64,000 bases of DNA from Streptomyces sp. Edi4 (GCF_040253615.1 NZ_JBEJGY010000004.1:6076001-6140000), one strand, 5' to 3'; shown: positions 1 to 8,542, counted from the first letter of the stretch. Translations and numbers: made by a program. Notes: generated by a model not told the origin, from the sequence alone.

Positions 1-1007
1 ACTTCCCGCCGTACTCCGTCGGTGAGACCGGCCGCGTGGGCTCGCCCAAGCGCCGCGAGATCGGCCACGGCGCGCTCGCCGAGCGCGCCCTCGTGCCGGT
101 GCTTCCGACGCGCGAGGAGTTCCCCTACGCGATCCGTCAGGTCTCCGAGGCCCTCGGCTCCAACGGCTCGACGTCCATGGGCTCGGTCTGCGCCTCCACC
201 ATGTCGCTCCTGAACGCCGGTGTGCCCCTCAAGGCCCCCGTCGCCGGTATCGCCATGGGCCTCATCTCCCAGGAGATCGACGGCAAGACGCACTACGTCG
301 CCCTCACCGACATCCTCGGTGCCGAGGACGCGTTCGGCGACATGGACTTCAAGGTCGCCGGTACGAAGGAGTTCGTCACCGCGCTCCAGCTCGACACCAA
401 GCTCGACGGCATCCCGGCCTCCGTCCTGGCCGCCGCCCTCAAGCAGGCCCGTGACGCCCGCCTCCACATCCTCGACGTGATGATGGAAGCGATCGACACG
501 CCGGACGAGATGTCCCCCAACGCCCCGCGGATCATCACCGTCAAGATCCCCGTGGACAAGATCGGTGAGGTCATCGGCCCCAAGGGCAAGATGATCAACC
601 AGATCCAGGAGGACACCGGCGCCGAGATCACGATCGAGGACGACGGCACCATCTACATCGGTGCCCAGATCGGCTCGCAGGCCGAGGCCGCCCGCGCCAC
701 GATCAACTCGATCGCCAACCCGACGATGCCGGAGGTCGGCGAGCGCTACCTGGGTACGGTCGTCAAGACCACCACCTTCGGCGCGTTCGTGTCCCTGATG
801 CCCGGCAAGGACGGTCTGCTGCACATCTCGCAGATCCGCAAGCTCGCCGGCGGCAAGCGCGTCGAGAACGTCGAGGACGTGCTCGGCGTGGGCGCCAAGG
901 TCCAGGTCGAGATCGCCGAGATCGACTCCCGCGGCAAGCTCTCCCTGGTCCCCGTGATCGAGGGCGAGACGGCCGACGAGGCCGAGAAGGACGATGCGGC
1001 CAAGTGA
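1..1007 (+). CDS. pnp: Polyribonucleotide nucleotidyltransferase (PNPase), 3' end
   Basis: This is the C-terminal part of PNPase; the gene begins before the window and reads in the frame starting at base 3. PNPase degrades RNA 3' to 5' with phosphate and can also add tails; in Streptomyces it is thought to be the main RNA-tailing enzyme. The visible part opens inside the second RNase PH core (YSVGETGRVGSPKRREIGHG, then a GSNGSTSMGSVCASTM stretch). A KH domain with the GEVIGPKGKMINQI loop follows, then an S1 domain (GERYLGTVVKTTTFGAFV) and a short acidic tail. The stop codon overlaps the GTG start of the next gene (GTGA), so the two are probably co-transcribed and translationally coupled. The identification is secure; only the N-terminus is missing. 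Confidence 0.97.
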   Translation, partial: FPPYSVGETGRVGSPKRREIGHGALAERALVPVLPTREEFPYAIRQVSEALGSNGSTSMGSVCASTMSLLNAGVPLKAPVAGIAMGLISQEIDGKTHYVALTDILGAEDAFGDMDFKVAGTKEFVTALQLDTKLDGIPASVLAAALKQARDARLHILDVMMEAIDTPDEMSPNAPRIITVKIPVDKIGEVIGPKGKMINQIQEDTGAEITIEDDGTIYIGAQIGSQAEAARATINSIANPTMPEVGERYLGTVVKTTTFGAFVSLMPGKDGLLHISQIRKLAGGKRVENVEDVLGVGAKVQVEIAEIDSRGKLSLVPVIEGETADEAEKDDAAK

Positions 1008-2383
1008 CGTCCCGTAGTTCCCGAGCGGCGGCCCGCACCTCTTCGGAGGGGCGGGCCGTCGCCCGTACCCAAACGCTCCTGAAGGGTCAGAACGGCATCG
1101 GCACCGTCCGCCGCACGACCCTCCCCGGCGGCCTGCGGGTCGTCACCGAAACCCTTCCCTCCGTACGGTCGGCGACCTTCGGCATCTGGGTCCAGGTGGG
1201 TTCGCGCGACGAGACACCGACGCTGAACGGCGCCACGCACTACCTGGAGCACCTGCTCTTCAAGGGCACCCGCAAGCGCAGCGCCCTCGACATCTCCTCC
1301 GCCCTGGACGCGGTCGGCGGCGAGATGAACGCCTTCACGGCGAAGGAGTACACCTGCTACTACGCGCGGGTGCTCGACACCGATCTGCCGCTGGCGATCG
1401 ACGTGGTGTGCGACATGCTCACCGACTCGCTGATCCTCGCCGAGGACATCGACGCCGAACGCGGCGTGATCCTCGAAGAGATCGCGATGACCGAGGACGA
1501 CCCGGGCGACTGCGTGCACGACCTGTTCGCGCACACCATGCTCGGCGACACCCCCCTCGGCCGCCCGGTCCTCGGCACCGTGGACACGATCAACGCGCTC
1601 ACCCAGGCGCAGATCTCGCGCTTCTACAAGAAGCACTACGACCCGCGCCACCTGGTCGTGGCGGCCGCCGGAAACGTCGACCACGCCACCGTCGTACGCC
1701 AGGTACGCAAGGCCTTCGAGAAGACCGGGGCGCTGTCCCGTACCGACGCGGTGCCCCTGGCTCCGCGCAGCGGCTCGCGCACCCTGAAGGCCACGGGCCG
1801 CGTGGAGCTCCTGAACCGCCGCACCGAACAGGCCCATGTGGTCCTCGGCATGCCGGGCCTTGCCCGCACCGACGAGCGCCGCTGGGCGCTCGGCGTCCTG
1901 AACACCGCGCTGGGCGGCGGCATGTCGTCCCGCCTGTTCCAGGAGGTCCGCGAGAAGCGCGGCCTCGCCTACAGCGTGTACTCCTACACCTCGGGCTTCG
2001 CCGACTGCGGCCTGTTCGGGGTGTACGCGGGCTGCCGCCCGAGCCAGGTCCACGACGTCCTGAAGATCTGCCGCGACGAACTGGACCGGGTCGCCCACGA
2101 AGGGCTCTCGGACGACGAGATCGGCCGCGCGGTCGGCCAGCTCTCCGGCTCCACCGTCCTCGGCCTCGAGGACACCGGCGCGCTGATGAACCGCATCGGC
2201 AAGAGCGAGCTGTGCTGGGGCTCGCAGATGTCGGTCGACGACATGCTGGCCCGGATAGCCGAAGTCACCCCGGACGAGGTCCGCGAGGTGGCCCGTGATG
2301 TCCTGGGGCAGCGTCCCTCGCTGTCCGTCATCGGCCCGCTGAAGGACAAGCAGGCCGACCGCCTCCACGAAGCGGTCGCGTAA
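1004..2383 (+). CDS. M16 family zinc metallopeptidase (insulinase/processing-peptidase-like)
   Basis: The product is a 459-residue M16 peptidase. The inverted zinc motif HxxEH is present as H79-Y-L-E-H83, followed by LLFKGT as in the family, and a distal glutamate-rich segment (ERGVILEEIAMTEDDP) supplies the usual third ligand. The C-terminal half contains the degenerate second M16 domain (GGGMSSRLFQEVREKRGLAYSVYS), which normally helps form the substrate chamber. The length fits the single-chain bacterial family. The GTG start overlaps the pnp stop by four bases, and the pnp-M16-dapB order is conserved in Streptomyces. I see no signal peptide, so it is probably cytoplasmic. The physiological substrate cannot be told from sequence. 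Confidence 0.93.
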   Translation: MTSRSSRAAARTSSEGRAVARTQTLLKGQNGIGTVRRTTLPGGLRVVTETLPSVRSATFGIWVQVGSRDETPTLNGATHYLEHLLFKGTRKRSALDISSALDAVGGEMNAFTAKEYTCYYARVLDTDLPLAIDVVCDMLTDSLILAEDIDAERGVILEEIAMTEDDPGDCVHDLFAHTMLGDTPLGRPVLGTVDTINALTQAQISRFYKKHYDPRHLVVAAAGNVDHATVVRQVRKAFEKTGALSRTDAVPLAPRSGSRTLKATGRVELLNRRTEQAHVVLGMPGLARTDERRWALGVLNTALGGGMSSRLFQEVREKRGLAYSVYSYTSGFADCGLFGVYAGCRPSQVHDVLKICRDELDRVAHEGLSDDEIGRAVGQLSGSTVLGLEDTGALMNRIGKSELCWGSQMSVDDMLARIAEVTPDEVREVARDVLGQRPSLSVIGPLKDKQADRLHEAVA

Positions 2384-2402
2384 CCCTTAAGGAAGCAAGC
2401 AA

Positions 2403-3155
2403 ATGAGCAAGCTGCGCGTGGCGGTCCTCGGTGCCAAGGGCCGGATCGGTTCCGAGGCCGTACGAGCCGTCGAGGCCGCCGACGACATGGAACTGGTCGC
2501 GGCCCTTGGCCGGGGCGACAGCCTGGACACGCTCGCCGAGAGCGGCGCCCAGGTCGCTGTCGAGCTGACCACGCCCGACTCGGTGATGGAAAACCTCGAG
2601 TTCTGTGTACGCCACGAGATCCACGCGGTGGTCGGCACCACGGGCTGGACCGAGGCCCGCCTCGCGCAGCTGAACACCTGGCTCGCCGCCGCCCCGGCGA
2701 CCGGTGTGCTCATCGCGCCGAACTTCTCCATCGGCGCCGTCTTGACCATGAAGTTCGCCCAGCTCGCGGCCCCGTACTTCGAATCGGTCGAGGTCGTCGA
2801 ACTGCACCACCCGAACAAGGTGGACGCCCCATCCGGCACCGCCACGCGCACCGCCCAGCTGATCGCGGCGGCCCGCGCCGAAGCGGGGGTCGGCCCCGCG
2901 CCGGACGCCACGGCCACGGCGCTTGCCGGAGCGCGCGGCGCCGACGTGGACGGCGTCCCCGTGCACGCGGTGCGGCTGCGCGGCCTCCTGGCCCACCAGG
3001 AAGTGCTGCTCGGCGCGGAGGGCGAAACCCTGACCGTGCGCCACGACTCCCTGCACCACAGCAGCTTCATGCCGGGCATCCTGCTCGGCGCCCGCCGCGT
3101 GGTGTCCACTCCCGGCCTCACCTTCGGCCTGGAACACTTCCTCGACCTCAACTGA
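2403..3155 (+). CDS. dapB: 4-hydroxy-tetrahydrodipicolinate reductase
   Basis: DapB reduces 4-hydroxy-tetrahydrodipicolinate with NAD(P)H in the diaminopimelate/lysine pathway, which supplies peptidoglycan (LL-DAP in Streptomyces) and lysine. The 250-residue protein starts with a Rossmann motif (VLGAKGRIGSEAV) and carries the catalytic signature ELHHPNKVDAPSGTA, with the paired histidines at 135-136 and the lysine at 139. Length and motifs fit the short actinobacterial DapB. An AAGGAAG Shine-Dalgarno sequence lies just upstream of the ATG. The gene follows the M16 gene by 19 bp and is probably in the same transcript. dapA and dapF also lie in this window but are separate units. Confidence 0.96.
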   Translation: MSKLRVAVLGAKGRIGSEAVRAVEAADDMELVAALGRGDSLDTLAESGAQVAVELTTPDSVMENLEFCVRHEIHAVVGTTGWTEARLAQLNTWLAAAPATGVLIAPNFSIGAVLTMKFAQLAAPYFESVEVVELHHPNKVDAPSGTATRTAQLIAAARAEAGVGPAPDATATALAGARGADVDGVPVHAVRLRGLLAHQEVLLGAEGETLTVRHDSLHHSSFMPGILLGARRVVSTPGLTFGLEHFLDLN

Positions 3156-3172
3156 GCGGCACCACCGGCCTC

Positions 3173-3625
3173 ATGCGCGCGAAAATCACTTATCTCATCA
3201 CGGCTGCCGTCCTGGTCTTCTACTTCGTCCTGGCCGGCAGCCGAGGCGTGTGGCTCCTCGAAGAGGGCACCTGGATCACCGTCCCCCTCGGCGTGGCCGT
3301 ACTGATCCTGCCCCTGGTCGGCATCTGGTTCCTGTGGGCCAACACCCGCTTCGTGACCAAGGCCAACAAGCTGGCCGCGGAACTGGACGCCGAAGGCGGC
3401 CTGCCCGTCGACGAGTTGGTCCGCGGCCCGGGCGGCCGCGTCGACCGCGACTGCGCCGACGCCGTCTTCGCCCGGCGCAAGGCCGAGACCGAGGACGCGC
3501 CCGACGACTGGCGCTGCTGGTTCCGCCTGGCCGTCGCCTACCAGGACGCCCGCGACACCCCCCGGGCCCGCAAGGCCATGCAGCGGGCCATCGCGCTGCA
3601 CGACAACAAGCCGGTCCAGGTCTGA
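3173..3625 (+). CDS. Small membrane protein with two TM segments and a TPR-like tail
   Basis: The 150-residue product has two hydrophobic segments (about residues 8-22 and 36-56), so it is probably an inner-membrane protein with a cytoplasmic C-terminus. The tail contains a tetratricopeptide-like helical pair (WRCWFRLAVAYQDARDTPRA, then RKAMQRAIALH), suggesting a protein-interaction role. No enzyme motif is visible. It starts 17 bp after dapB and is followed by a hairpin, so it is likely the last gene of the pnp-M16-dapB transcript. I recognise it only as a conserved Streptomyces hypothetical protein. No clear Shine-Dalgarno sequence precedes the ATG. Confidence 0.82.
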   Translation: MRAKITYLITAAVLVFYFVLAGSRGVWLLEEGTWITVPLGVAVLILPLVGIWFLWANTRFVTKANKLAAELDAEGGLPVDELVRGPGGRVDRDCADAVFARRKAETEDAPDDWRCWFRLAVAYQDARDTPRARKAMQRAIALHDNKPVQV

Positions 3626-3627
3626 CA

Positions 3628-3649
3628 CGTCCCGGCGAAAACCGGGACG
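3628..3649 (+). terminator. Hairpin after the dapB operon
   Basis: An 8-bp perfect inverted repeat (CGTCCCGG / CCGGGACG) with a CGAAAA loop begins 2 bp after the stop codon of the small membrane protein gene. It has no U-tract, which is usual for Streptomyces terminators. The next gene is on the opposite strand, so a terminator is expected here. Confidence 0.6.
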
Positions 3650-3738
3650 GCGGCCGGGACGGCGGAGCGGGGTGCGGCAGGGCAGAGCGGCGAGGGGCGG
3701 GACAGGAGCGGGACGGGCCAGGGCCGGGGCGGCGCCGG

Positions 3739-4299
3739 TCAGCCGAGGCGGTACTCGTCGCCCCACGCCTCCACCAGGTCCGCCGCCCGGTCGAACGCCT
3801 CGCCGCGCCCAAGGAAGTCCGCGTTGCGGTCGGTGAGCAGGGGCGCGAGCGGCCCGCCCTGCGTCCGCTCGGCGATCAGGGCCTGACCCTGCACGGTCCG
3901 TGGCAGCCCGAGCCACCGCACGGGCTGCTGCACGGTGTGCACGCCACGGATCCGGGGCCAGGCCACCGTGGTGGTGGAGAAGAACGCCACCCGGCGCAGC
4001 CCGGCCCGGCTGACCCAGACACCGACGCGCAGCAGCCGCAGCGCCGAGGCGATCACGAGCACGGCGACGCCCAGGACGGCCAGCGCACCCGTCGGCTCAC
4101 CGGCGGCCGCGATGATCACGGCGGCGAGCAGCACGAACGACGCGAGCAGCAGCAGCATGGCCCCGGCCGCGACCCGCCACGGGCCCGGCCGGTAGGGCCG
4201 GCGCCAGCGATCGTGGTCGTCGAAGGGCAGCGCCGCCTCGTCGTAGTACTCACCGGGTGCGTCAACTGCGCGGTCGGCCGTCAGGAAGGGCAGGGGCAC
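3739..4299 (-). CDS. PH-domain-like membrane protein
   Basis: The 186-residue product has two adjacent membrane helices (about residues 45-65 and 72-90) followed by a soluble segment resembling the bacterial PH (DUF2581-like) fold (GVWVSRAGLRRVAFFSTTTV, then WPRIRGVHTVQQP, then GQALIAERTQGGP). Such proteins are common and poorly understood in actinobacteria. The GTG start is supported by a GAGG sequence 7 bp upstream. It converges with the dapB operon and has the same orientation as the next small gene. I cannot assign a function. Confidence 0.8.
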   Translation of the reverse strand: MPLPFLTADRAVDAPGEYYDEAALPFDDHDRWRRPYRPGPWRVAAGAMLLLLASFVLLAAVIIAAAGEPTGALAVLGVAVLVIASALRLLRVGVWVSRAGLRRVAFFSTTTVAWPRIRGVHTVQQPVRWLGLPRTVQGQALIAERTQGGPLAPLLTDRNADFLGRGEAFDRAADLVEAWGDEYRLG

Positions 4300-4425
4300 G
4301 ACTGATCCTCACTCACAAGCACGCTCGATTGGGCTGTGCGGGGTGAGGCTACCCAGGAGGCCACCGCGCGGCCACCTCCGGGGGTCCGGGCGCGCGTCGG
4401 CGCGTCCGGGGCCGGTCAGCGGCGG

Positions 4426-4665
4426 TCAGCGCCCGTTGGAGGCCTCGGACTGCTGACTGTGCGCGGGCGACTGCGGGCTCTCCATCGCGGGCAGCCCGAA
4501 CAGCAGCGCGCCGGTGAGCCCGGCTATGACGGTGAGCCCGACCAGCGTCCTGCCGATGACCTGACCTGCGCTGGCGCGCTGGCGCGGCGGGGGCTCGACA
4601 TTGCTGCGGTAGCGGTCGGCCTCGGCGACGAAGGCGAATGGAACGGGCTCACGCCGGCGGAACAT
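4426..4665 (-). CDS. Small single-pass membrane protein
   Basis: This 79-residue protein has a basic N-terminal half and one membrane segment (about residues 38-58), followed by a short Ser/Gln-rich tail. I place the start at the second ATG because GAGGAG lies 9 bp before it; the ATG three codons upstream would be too close. It is divergent from thyX. It is recognisable as a conserved Streptomyces hypothetical protein, but nothing in it indicates function. Confidence 0.68.
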   Translation of the reverse strand: MFRRREPVPFAFVAEADRYRSNVEPPPRQRASAGQVIGRTLVGLTVIAGLTGALLFGLPAMESPQSPAHSQQSEASNGR

Positions 4666-4802
4666 GGGGCACATCTCCTCGGTGACTCGTGGGGCGGTCG
4701 AACGTGTTGCTGCTCACTGGTACTGACGCACGAGAGCGTCGATTGGTGCCCGAATTCCCCGAATTGGCCGAAGAATGTACTGACGAACCGTCAGAGGCGG
4801 AG

Positions 4803-4825
4803 TTGTCGGTGCGGCCCCGTAGAGT
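4803..4825 (+). promoter_or_regulatory. RecA-NDp-type DNA-damage promoter of thyX
   Basis: The sequence TTGTCGGTG, eight bases, then TAGAGT matches the actinobacterial RecA-independent damage promoter TTGTCRGTG-N8-TAgggT, which in mycobacteria depends on the activator PafBC. Transcription would begin about 32 bp before the thyX start codon, leaving room for the GGAAGGA ribosome binding site. The match is by eye. Confidence 0.65.
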
Positions 4826-4863
4826 GGGCGCCGCCCGAGCGACGCAATTGGAAGGACCCGCCG

Positions 4864-5604
4864 GTGACCGACACCCCCGCCCCTGACCTCAAGCCCAGCT
4901 TCCGCAGCGACGTCACCGTGGACCTGGTGAAGCACGCGGCGTCCGACTCGGACGTGCTGTGGGCGGCCAGGGTCTCGACGGCCGGCGAGCAGTCCCTCGA
5001 AGAGCTCCAGAAGGACCCCGAGCGCTCCAAGGGCCTGATCAACTTCCTGATGCGGGACCGGCACGGCAGCCCCTTCGAGCACAACTCGATGACGTTCTTC
5101 ATCAGCGCCCCGATCTTCGTCTTCCGCGAGTTCATGCGGCACCGCGTGGGCTGGTCCTACAACGAGGAATCGGGCCGCTACAGGGAGCTCCAGCCCGTCT
5201 TCTACGTCCCGGGCGACGACCGCAAGCTGGTCCAGCGGGGCCGCCCCGGCAAGTACGAGTTCGTCGAGGGCTCGGCCGAGCAGCAGGAGCTGACGGCCCG
5301 GGTCATGGAGGACTCCTACCGCCGCTCCTACGAGGCGTACCAGGAGATGCTGGCGGCGGGAGTGGCCCGCGAAGTCGCCCGCGCCACGCTCCCGGTCGGC
5401 CTCTTCTCGTCCATGTACGCGACGTGCAACGCCCGTTCGCTGATGCACTTCCTCGGCCTGCGCACCCAGCACGAGCTGGCGAAGGTGCCGTCCTTCCCGC
5501 AGCGGGAGATCGAGATGGTCGGCGAGAAGATGGAGCGCGAGTGGGCCCGGCTGATGCCGCTGACCCACGCGGCCTTCAACACCAACGGCCGGGTCGCCCC
5601 GTAG
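4864..5604 (+). CDS. thyX: Flavin-dependent thymidylate synthase ThyX
   Basis: ThyX methylates dUMP to dTMP using methylene-tetrahydrofolate, NADPH and FAD. The 246-residue protein carries the family signature RHRx8S (R92-H93-R94 to S103, in RHRVGWSYNEESGRYR) and the C-terminal ARSLMHFLGLRTQ segment that contributes to nucleotide and flavin binding. I use the GTG at 4864 because GGAAGGA lies 5 bp upstream and the N-terminus then matches Streptomyces ThyX; upstream in-frame codons give a non-conserved extension. The gene appears monocistronic, followed by a palindrome before dapA. Its promoter looks like a DNA-damage promoter (see 4803-4825), so dTMP supply may rise during repair. Confidence 0.96.
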   Translation: MTDTPAPDLKPSFRSDVTVDLVKHAASDSDVLWAARVSTAGEQSLEELQKDPERSKGLINFLMRDRHGSPFEHNSMTFFISAPIFVFREFMRHRVGWSYNEESGRYRELQPVFYVPGDDRKLVQRGRPGKYEFVEGSAEQQELTARVMEDSYRRSYEAYQEMLAAGVAREVARATLPVGLFSSMYATCNARSLMHFLGLRTQHELAKVPSFPQREIEMVGEKMEREWARLMPLTHAAFNTNGRVAP

Positions 5605-5713
5605 CGGCCCCTGCGGCAGCGGGGAACCCATACCGGCACAGATGTGCGGATATGCCGCGCAAAGTGTCCGTATTGCGGCGTTTCGTGAAGTTCATCTAGG
5701 CTGATCAAACGGA

Positions 5714-5751
5714 CCCGGCACTGCTTGAACCCCCGAGCAGGCAGTGCCGGG
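5714..5751. terminator. Palindrome between thyX and dapA
   Basis: An 11-bp perfect inverted repeat (CCCGGCACTGC / GCAGTGCCGGG) with a 16-base loop lies 110 bp after thyX and about 50 bp before the dapA promoter. It is probably the thyX terminator. An operator role for dapA is an alternative because of its position. Confidence 0.5.
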
Positions 5752-5800
5752 CTCCCTTAGCCACCCGCCCCCGAGGGGGGACCCGGCGCTGAGCAGCGAG

Positions 5801-5813
5801 TAGCGTGTTACCC
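5801..5813 (+). promoter_or_regulatory. -10 element predicting a leaderless dapA mRNA
   Basis: TAGCGT (the same -10 hexamer as the recA damage promoter) lies 7 bp before the dapA ATG, and no Shine-Dalgarno sequence is present. Transcription would start at or next to the A of ATG. I do not see a good -35 element. Confidence 0.5.
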
Positions 5814-6713
5814 ATGGCTCCGATCTCCACTCCGCAGACCCCCTTCGGGCGGGTCCTCACCGCCATGATCACGCCCTTCACGGCGGACGGCGCACTCGAC
5901 CTCGACGGCGCCCAGCGACTGGCGGCCCACCTGGTCGACGCAGGCAACGACGGACTCATCGTCAACGGCACCACCGGCGAGTCCCCGACCACCAGCGACG
6001 CGGAGAAAGACCAGCTCGTACGGGCCGTACTGGAGGCCGTCGGAGACCGGGCCCACGTCGTGGCCGGAATCGGCACCAACGACACCCGCCACACCCTCGA
6101 ACTCGCCCGAACGGCCCAGCGCTCCGGCGCCCACGGCCTGCTCGCGGTGACGCCGTACTACAACAAGCCCTCGCAAGAGGGCCTGCTCCAGCACTTCTCG
6201 GCCATCGCCGACGCCACCGAGCTCCCGGTGATGCTGTACGACATCCCCGGCCGCAGCGGCGTCCCCATCGACACCGAGACCCTGGTCCGGCTCGCCGAGC
6301 ACCCCAGGATCGTCGCCAACAAGGACGCCAAGGGCGACCTCGGCCGCGCAGGCTGGGCCATCGCCCGCTCCGGCCTCGCCTGGTACTCCGGCGACGACAT
6401 GCTCAACCTGCCGCTCCTCTCGGTCGGCGCCTGCGGCTTCGTCTCCGTCGTCGGCCACTTGGTCACCCCCGAGCTGCGCGCGCTCCTCGAGGCATACCTG
6501 GCCGGCGAGGTCACCAAGGCCACCGAGATCCACCAGCGACTGCTCCCCGTCTACACGGGCATGTTCCGTACCCAGGGAGTCATGACCACCAAGGCGGCCC
6601 TGGCCCTCAAGGGCCTGCCCGCCGGGCCGCTCCGGCTGCCCATGGTCGAACTCACACCGGAAGAAACCAGCCAGCTGGCGCTCGATCTGGCAGCCGGTGG
6701 GGTACAGCTCTAA
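5814..6713 (+). CDS. dapA: 4-hydroxy-tetrahydrodipicolinate synthase
   Basis: DapA condenses pyruvate with aspartate semialdehyde, the first committed step of the diaminopimelate/lysine pathway. The 299-residue TIM-barrel protein shows NGTTGESPT (threonines 53-54), the catalytic tyrosine in VMLYDIPGR (Y142) and the Schiff-base lysine in VANKDAKGD (K170). I chose the ATG at 5814 over the GTG nine bases upstream because the protein then begins as Streptomyces DapA proteins do and because the -10 element 7 bp away predicts a leaderless mRNA starting at that ATG. The next gene, RNase J, follows after 125 bp and has its own leader. Confidence 0.95.
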   Translation: MAPISTPQTPFGRVLTAMITPFTADGALDLDGAQRLAAHLVDAGNDGLIVNGTTGESPTTSDAEKDQLVRAVLEAVGDRAHVVAGIGTNDTRHTLELARTAQRSGAHGLLAVTPYYNKPSQEGLLQHFSAIADATELPVMLYDIPGRSGVPIDTETLVRLAEHPRIVANKDAKGDLGRAGWAIARSGLAWYSGDDMLNLPLLSVGACGFVSVVGHLVTPELRALLEAYLAGEVTKATEIHQRLLPVYTGMFRTQGVMTTKAALALKGLPAGPLRLPMVELTPEETSQLALDLAAGGVQL

Positions 6714-6785
6714 CCACAGACTTCACAACTGAATACGCGCCGGACAAACGCGCGAACCCCTACACAACAGCAAGTGCACGAATGA

Positions 6786-6824
6786 CATACGCGCCACGTG
6801 CCCTACAGGTACGTGGCGCGTGTG
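6786..6824 (+). promoter_or_regulatory. Long hairpin directly before the RNase J ribosome binding site
   Basis: An 11-bp perfect inverted repeat (ACGCGCCACGT / ACGTGGCGCGT) extends to 14 bp with one G-U pair; the loop is 11 bases. The 3' arm ends two bases before the GAGGAG Shine-Dalgarno sequence of the RNase J gene, so the stem is in the 5' UTR and not at the end of dapA. The position suggests control of ribosome access or self-cleavage. Confidence 0.6.
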
Positions 6825-6838
6825 GTGAGGAGAGTCTT

Positions 6839-8524
6839 TTGAGTCATCCGCATCCCGAACTCGGCACCCCGCCGAAGCTTCCCAAGAACGGCCTGCGCGT
6901 CACACCGCTCGGCGGTCTCGGCGAAATCGGCCGGAACATGACCGTCTTCGAGTTCAACGGCCGCCTGCTCATCGTCGACTGCGGCGTCCTCTTCCCCGAG
7001 GAGGAGCAGCCCGGCGTCGACCTGATCCTGCCCGACTTCAGCTCGATCAGGGACCGCCTCGACGACATCGAGGGCATCGTCCTGACGCACGGGCACGAAG
7101 ACCACATCGGCGGCGTCCCCTACCTGCTCCGCGAGAAGCCGGACATCCCGCTGATCGGCTCCAAGCTGACCCTGGCGCTGATCGAGGCCAAGCTCCAGGA
7201 GCACCGGATCCGCCCCTACACGCTGGAGGTCGCCGAGGGCGACCGCGAGCGCCTGGGCCCCTTCGACTGCGAGTTCATCGCGGTCAACCACTCCATCCCG
7301 GACGCCCTCGCGGTGGCCATCCGCACCCCCGCGGGCCTGGCCGTCGCCACCGGCGACTTCAAGATGGACCAGCTCCCCCTCGACGGCCGCCTCACCGACC
7401 TGCACGCCTTCGCGCGTCTCAGCGAGGAGGGCATCGACCTCCTCCTGTCGGACTCGACGAACGCCGAGGTCCCCGGCTTCGTGCCGCCGGAGCGGGACAT
7501 CTCCAACGTCCTGCGCAACGTCTTCGCCAACGCCGACAAGCGCATCATCGTGGCCAGCTTCGCCAGTCACGTGCACCGCATCCAGCAGATCCTGGACGCC
7601 GCGCACGAGTACGGCCGCAGGGTCGCCTTCGTCGGCCGCTCGATGGTCCGCAACATGGGCATCGCGCGCGACCTCGGCTACCTGAAGGTCCCGGCCGGCC
7701 TCGTCGTGGACGTGAAGACGCTCGACGACCTGCCCGACGACGAGATCGTGCTGGTGTGCACCGGCTCGCAGGGCGAGCCCATGGCCGCGCTGTCCCGGAT
7801 GGCCAACCGCGACCACCAGATCCGCATCGTCCAGGGCGACACCGTGATCCTGGCGTCGTCGCTCATCCCGGGCAACGAGAACGCGGTCTACCGCGTCATC
7901 AACGGCCTGACCCGCTGGGGTGCCAACGTCGTCCACAAGGGCAACGCCAAGGTGCACGTCTCGGGCCACGCCTCGGCAGGCGAGCTGTTGTACTTCTACA
8001 ACATCTGCAAGCCGAAGAACCTGATGCCGGTCCACGGCGAATGGCGCCACCTGCGGGCGAACGCGGAGCTCGGAGCCCTCACCGGCGTCCCGAAGAACCA
8101 CATCGTCATCGCCGAGGACGGCGTGGTTGTCGACCTCGTCGATGGCAGCGCCAGGATCGTCGGCAAGGTGCAGGCGGGATACGTCTACGTCGACGGCCTC
8201 TCGGTCGGCGACGTGACGGAGTCCTCCCTGAAGGACCGCCGCATCCTCGGCGACGAGGGCATCATCTCGGTGTACGTGGTGGTGGACGCCAGCAGCGGCA
8301 AGATCACCAGCGGTCCGCACATCCAGGCCCGCGGCTCCGGCATCGAGGACTCGGCCTTCGGACCCGCGGTCTCGAAGATCGAGGAAGCCCTGAACCGGTC
8401 CGCCCAGGACGGCGTCGTCGAGCCCCACCAGCTCCAGCAGCTGATCCGGCGCTCGGTCGGCAAGTGGGTCTCGGACACCTACCGCAGGCGTCCGATGATC
8501 CTTCCCGTGGTCGTCGAGGTCTGA
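6839..8524 (+). CDS. rnj: Ribonuclease J
   Basis: RNase J is a metallo-beta-lactamase-fold nuclease with 5'-exonuclease and endonuclease activity in mRNA decay and rRNA maturation. The 561-residue protein has the beta-CASP order: GLGEIGRNMTVFE, the zinc motif LTHGHEDHIGG, AVNHSIPDAL, LLSDSTNAEVPG, then the beta-CASP segment (ASFASHVHRIQQI; HVSGHASAGELL; MPVHGEWRHL) and a C-terminal domain. I choose the TTG at 6839 because GAGGAG is 6 bp upstream and the product then has the usual Streptomyces length and start (MSHPHPEL). The ATG at 6782 would put the leader hairpin inside the coding region. A strong terminator follows the stop. Confidence 0.95.
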   Translation: MSHPHPELGTPPKLPKNGLRVTPLGGLGEIGRNMTVFEFNGRLLIVDCGVLFPEEEQPGVDLILPDFSSIRDRLDDIEGIVLTHGHEDHIGGVPYLLREKPDIPLIGSKLTLALIEAKLQEHRIRPYTLEVAEGDRERLGPFDCEFIAVNHSIPDALAVAIRTPAGLAVATGDFKMDQLPLDGRLTDLHAFARLSEEGIDLLLSDSTNAEVPGFVPPERDISNVLRNVFANADKRIIVASFASHVHRIQQILDAAHEYGRRVAFVGRSMVRNMGIARDLGYLKVPAGLVVDVKTLDDLPDDEIVLVCTGSQGEPMAALSRMANRDHQIRIVQGDTVILASSLIPGNENAVYRVINGLTRWGANVVHKGNAKVHVSGHASAGELLYFYNICKPKNLMPVHGEWRHLRANAELGALTGVPKNHIVIAEDGVVVDLVDGSARIVGKVQAGYVYVDGLSVGDVTESSLKDRRILGDEGIISVYVVVDASSGKITSGPHIQARGSGIEDSAFGPAVSKIEEALNRSAQDGVVEPHQLQQLIRRSVGKWVSDTYRRRPMILPVVVEV

Positions 8525-8542
8525 CGGCAGCGGCAGCACTCC

